Assembly (NCBI GenBank): GCA_933228895.1
Contig: OW121858.1
Span: 32,821,859-32,885,858 of the forward strand
DNA: 64,000 nt
Source of the DNA: Platycnemis pennipes
Lineage: Eukaryota > Arthropoda > Insecta > Odonata > Platycnemididae
Direction: 5' to 3'
Numbering within the stretch: position 1 is the stretch's first letter; every line of letters begins with the position of its first letter. Under the pieces are notes generated by a model. The model ran no database searches and was not told the origin of the DNA. It was given only the letters and a program-made list of their open reading frames with translations. Made by a program: the position numbers and the translations under genes. Positions 63,562-64,000 of this stretch are shown here, one piece after another.

Positions 63562-64000
63562 TTGAACTGTTCTTCGGTCGGAGGTAGCAGTAAAAACAAC
63601 GGCGTTAAGAAACAGAAGGTTTATTGACAAGACACAAATTAGCCACAAGACAATCAAAGGGGGGAAGGGGGAAAAAGGAGAGGGAATGACGTGGTAATAA
63701 GGGATCACACGCAAGGGGGGGGGGGGGTCCGGTCACCTCCTCTGGTCCAACCACCTCTGCCGGACGCGGTCTCGGGCGCGGGACGAAGAGCGAGAAGCGG
63801 CGTCGGAGTGGTCCGTGCGCGGTGGTGTGCTACCCCAAACTCAGCACTCGTTCCTGGGCTCCGCGGCTATTTATTGGGCCGGACCCATTAAATTGCAGGT
63901 AGGGGCCTGGCACTTCCACGCCGTGGCCACGGGCAAGCAATGACCCGATAATTTGGGGTGATGCCTCTGCCCTCACGCCCGACCTCGAACAGGGGCAGGG
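63562..64000 (-). mobile_element. Probable LTR, cut by the window end
   Basis: The repeat unit is interrupted inside CCAATACAT and unrelated GC-rich DNA begins with TG (CA on the minus strand, as at an LTR end). On the minus strand there is a TATA-like AATAAATAG near 63870, a GC-rich stretch, and an AATAAA near 63620 about 55 nt before the end, the usual order of U3-R-U5. A run of G's at 63716-63727 lies in the middle. The other LTR and coding region are outside the window, so the call is tentative. Confidence 0.4.

Overview
The window looks like a repeat-dominated stretch of an arthropod nuclear genome. The evidence is spliced minus-strand genes with GT/AG introns, I-clade non-LTR retrotransposons (ORF1 with zinc knuckles; ORF2 with endonuclease, reverse transcriptase and RNase H), and piggyBac, EnSpm/CACTA-like, Helitron and LTR remnants. 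The order of arthropod cannot be settled from the sequence. No rRNA, tRNA or CRISPR array was recognised.

Layout. 1-8528: AT-rich DNA with a decayed Gypsy-gag-like fragment, a Helitron helicase remnant inside TATCGATA-rich repeats, and a seven-exon minus-strand coiled-coil gene (7612 to 4153) whose last visible intron carries a TIR element. 8529-19790: I-element C, interrupted in ORF1 by intact I-element D (9642-15278, 13-bp target duplication). 19893-21312: decayed EnSpm/CACTA-like transposase. 22325-22392: a lone reverse-strand copy of the 68-nt module that starts every I element here. 24052-25008: envelope-like ORF. 25.0-30.1 kb: first block of a higher-order repeat made of 33/35-bp minisatellites, env-like fragments and truncated I-element 3' ends. 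30.1-30.84 kb: a 22-bp satellite fused to an I fragment (G). 31514-32549: two exons of a second coiled-coil gene with an NRF1/YY1-type promoter. 33.1-33.8 kb: N-terminal EnSpm-like exons.

34540-54836 is a four-element nest. Old I-element F (itself broken) received a piggyBac at TTAA in its 5' UTR (34993-44074). That piggyBac was later split by I-element E (36566-42240, 14-bp target duplication). F's ORF2 was separately split by I-element B (46190-51942, 14-bp target duplication). 54837-63561 is the second block of the higher-order repeat. A probable LTR starts at 63562 and runs off the window.

D and B keep both ORFs and all catalytic residues seen, so they are the best candidates for recently mobile copies. 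E has one nonsense codon in RNase H. C has an RNase H microdeletion. F has lost reverse-transcriptase core. All share a near-invariant 5' module that can fold as a hairpin/pseudoknot pair, and a GGTGC...GCACC hairpin just before the 3' tail. F's two flanks do not match each other: the 5' flank is a coiled-coil-gene exon copy and the 3' flank is the repeat unit. This implies ectopic recombination between I copies.
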